Positions 7,413 to 8,074 of a stretch of DNA of 8,074 bases are shown here, piece by piece. The stretch lies in NCBI GenBank assembly GCA_964580455.1, contig CAZOKO010000109.1:1-8074 (forward strand), in the 5' to 3' direction. Source of the DNA: CAZOKO01 sp964580455. GTDB lineage: Bacteria; Desulfobacterota; WTBG01. Both the position numbers and the translations under genes were made by a program. The notes beneath the pieces are model-generated. The model worked only from the letters and a program-made list of their open reading frames with translations. It was not told the origin of the DNA and searched no databases. Every line of letters starts with the position of its first letter. The first letter of the stretch is position 1.

Positions 7413-7638
7413 CTGTGAATATAGGATGCAGTGAAATAAACAAAAATGATACTGTATACGGGTTTCTGGATACTAGACATTTCAGGAGATACCAATATAT
7501 GAAACAATAAAAAAAATCAATGTTTTTTCTTCGTGCACCTTCACCTGCCCCGTTAGAAACAAAGTAGGGAGCATCTACGAAATGTGTTTAAATACAAATC
7601 GCAAACATATACAGAACCTTGTTAGTAATCTAATGGGG

Positions 7639-7693
7639 TGAGCTTCGTGGTTCGTTTTTATTTTTTACCCTGAATTATGAACTTCGTGGCTCA
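7639..7693. repeat. Paired TGArCTTCGTGGyTC repeat with mutual complementarity
   Basis: TGAGCTTCGTGGTTC (7639-7653) and TGAACTTCGTGGCTC (7678-7692) are direct repeats matching at 13 of 15 positions. The two differences are complementary exchanges. TGAGC of copy 1 pairs perfectly with GCTCA at the end of copy 2 (7689-7693), and GTTC of copy 1 (7650-7653) pairs with GAAC of copy 2 (7679-7682). The pair could therefore fold as one long stem with a symmetric TTCGTG/TTCGTG internal loop. T-rich sequence follows copy 1 (7654-7666), but no plus-strand gene needs a terminator there. Confidence 0.5.
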
Positions 7694-7720
7694 AAATTTA
7701 TTATCAGATATTATCATATA

Positions 7721-7749
7721 TTGACAAAGCATGTTACAAGCAGTATGTA
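7721..7749 (+). promoter_or_regulatory. Possible promoter of the truncated phosphoesterase gene
   Basis: A perfect TTGACA (7721-7726) is followed after 17 bases by TATGTA (7744-7749), which matches the -10 consensus at only three of six positions. The predicted start near 7757 would give a leader of about 33 bases before ATG 7790. The perfect -35 and the position support it; the weak -10 argues for caution. Confidence 0.4.
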
Positions 7750-7789
7750 AATCGAAAGCGTTTCGTTCTGATCTTGTCAAGGTCTAAGT

Positions 7790-7867
7790 ATGAAATATGC
7801 AATCCTTTCAGACATACACAGCAACCTGGAGGCATTTCAGGCTGTATTAACCCAGAATTTGCATTAG
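7790..7867 (+). pseudogene. 5' remnant of a YfcE/MJ0936-type metallophosphoesterase
   Basis: ATG 7790 opens MKYAILSDIHSNLEAFQAVL, which matches the N-terminus of small calcineurin-like phosphoesterases (YfcE/MJ0936 type). These are metal-dependent hydrolases of phosphodiesters or phosphomonoesters, and the usual start is very close to MKYAILSDIHGNLEALEAVL. The first metal-binding motif D-x-H (Asp8, His10) is present; here Ser11 stands at the normally Gly place. AAGG (7779-7782) lies seven bases before the ATG. After Leu20 the frame reads TQNLH and stops at TAG 7865-7867, against roughly 150-250 residues for the family. No continuation (the GNHD or GHTH motifs) is seen in any plus-strand frame to 8074. 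It is either truncated by insertion of the following sequence, with the rest beyond the window, or a deletion remnant. The identification rests on 20 residues, but they are very characteristic. Confidence 0.7.
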
Positions 7868-7874
7868 AAATTCT
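7854..7874. repeat. Perfect 7-bp inverted repeat at the phosphoesterase breakpoint
   Basis: AGAATTT (7854-7860), loop GCATTAG, AAATTCT (7868-7874). It starts within a few bases of where the phosphoesterase resemblance ends (about 7850), so it may mark the end of an inserted element or a recombination site. Confidence 0.5.
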
Positions 7875-8031
7875 GTCATCCATGTCACCCAGCAAAAATG
7901 GGCATTTCACATCGTCAAAATTATCATAATCAATAGAATCAGTACATTTTCAGCCTCGGCAACTCTCAAATTTGCCTTTTCACATCTCAACTGCATTGCA
8001 GTTAAGATTGTGTGGAATACGAGTCATAACG
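7875..8031. other. Non-coding tail of the window, element interior
   Basis: No frame on either strand gives a recognisable protein. The minus strand holds an open stretch of about 30 codons from the edge, of no known type. A short CCCA/TGGG inverted repeat lies at 7888-7902 and a 15-base palindrome at 7989-8003. Together with the flanking hairpins this looks like one structured, non-coding element. Confidence 0.35.
7989..8003. repeat. Odd palindrome AACTGCA-T-TGCAGTT
   Basis: Seven perfectly complementary bases flank a single central T. The symmetric form resembles a dimeric protein site more than an RNA hairpin, as the loop is too small. No adjacent gene shows what it would control. Confidence 0.4.
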
Positions 8032-8074
8032 TCCCCGCAAAGCGGGGAGCTTGGCGGTTGTGAGCCACCCCAAG
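8032..8074. repeat. Two adjacent GC-rich hairpins at the window edge
   Basis: Hairpin 1 is TCCCCGC (8032-8038), loop AAA, GCGGGGA (8042-8048), with seven perfect pairs. Hairpin 2 pairs CTTGG (8050-8054) plus GGT (8056-8058) with ACC plus CCAAG (8067-8074), with a bulged C and an 8-base loop. No T-run follows hairpin 1, so it is not a standard terminator. G+C content jumps relative to the preceding AT-rich DNA. The pair resembles REP/BIME-like or IS200/IS605-type end structures in general design, but this is not a match to any known element. Confidence 0.5.

Larger units (their letters stand above)
7413..7789. other. AT-rich intergenic region between pheA and a broken phosphoesterase gene
   Basis: About 375 bases without a convincing gene on either strand. 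It holds GATACTG (7448-7454) and TGGATACT (7467-7474), an A-run facing a T-run around 7508-7526, the paired TTCGTGG repeats at 7639-7693 and a TTGACA element at 7721. I see no tRNA, riboswitch or Phe-rich leader peptide upstream of pheA. Confidence 0.5.

Noticed and set aside
7640..7666. Plus-strand hairpin followed by a T-rich tract as a Rho-independent terminator.
   Set aside because: The stem has only four pairs including a wobble, and no plus-strand gene precedes it.
7413..7789. CRISPR array, tRNA or T-box leader in the long spacer upstream of pheA.
   Set aside because: Only two diverged 15-base repeats are present, and no cloverleaf, T-box motif or regular spacer pattern is seen.

Overview
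The window is about 40% G+C by eye and carries seven genes with recognisable products, all bacterial in style, with Shine-Dalgarno sites and short gene gaps. The fused chorismate mutase-prephenate dehydratase and the Gld-type ABC cassette suggest a Gram-negative-type bacterium. A planctomycete or deltaproteobacterium-like lineage would fit, but the sequence holds no marker gene that settles this, so the assignment is a low-confidence inference.

Left part (1-4114): a plus-strand SGNH/GDSL-type hydrolase (162-767) converges with a minus-strand ABC cassette. The cassette runs gldA-like ATPase (4039-3098), gldF-like ABC-2 permease (3094-2354), then gldG-like auxiliary protein (about 2357-768). 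The three genes are separated by 3 bases and then overlapped by 4 or 19 bases. A near-consensus sigma-70 promoter (TTGACA, 17 bases, TACTAT; 4114-4086) lies just upstream of gldA. The hydrolase and gldG stop codons abut exactly inside one TGATCA palindrome.

Middle part (4129-7357): a minus-strand aromatic amino acid block in the order pheA (AroQ chorismate mutase, prephenate dehydratase and ACT), hisC-type aminotransferase, tyrA (prephenate/arogenate dehydrogenase). Together these three proteins cover chorismate to prephenate, prephenate to phenylpyruvate or hydroxyphenylpyruvate, and transamination to Phe and Tyr. The ACT domain on PheA is the expected point of phenylalanine feedback.

Right part (7358-8074): about 700 bases without an intact gene. 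It contains a bulged 13-bp inverted repeat just upstream of pheA, a pair of TGArCTTCGTGGyTC repeats that can also pair with each other, and a TTGACA element. It also holds the first ~20 codons of a YfcE/MJ0936-type metallophosphoesterase with a good ribosome binding site. That reading frame loses all resemblance to the family at about 7850, where a perfect 7-bp inverted repeat begins. The rest, to the window edge, is non-coding and ends in two adjacent hairpins. The edge looks like an inserted or rearranged repeat element that broke the phosphoesterase gene, and it is the least ordinary part of the window. I found no CRISPR array, tRNA, rRNA, transposase gene or clear new defence system.
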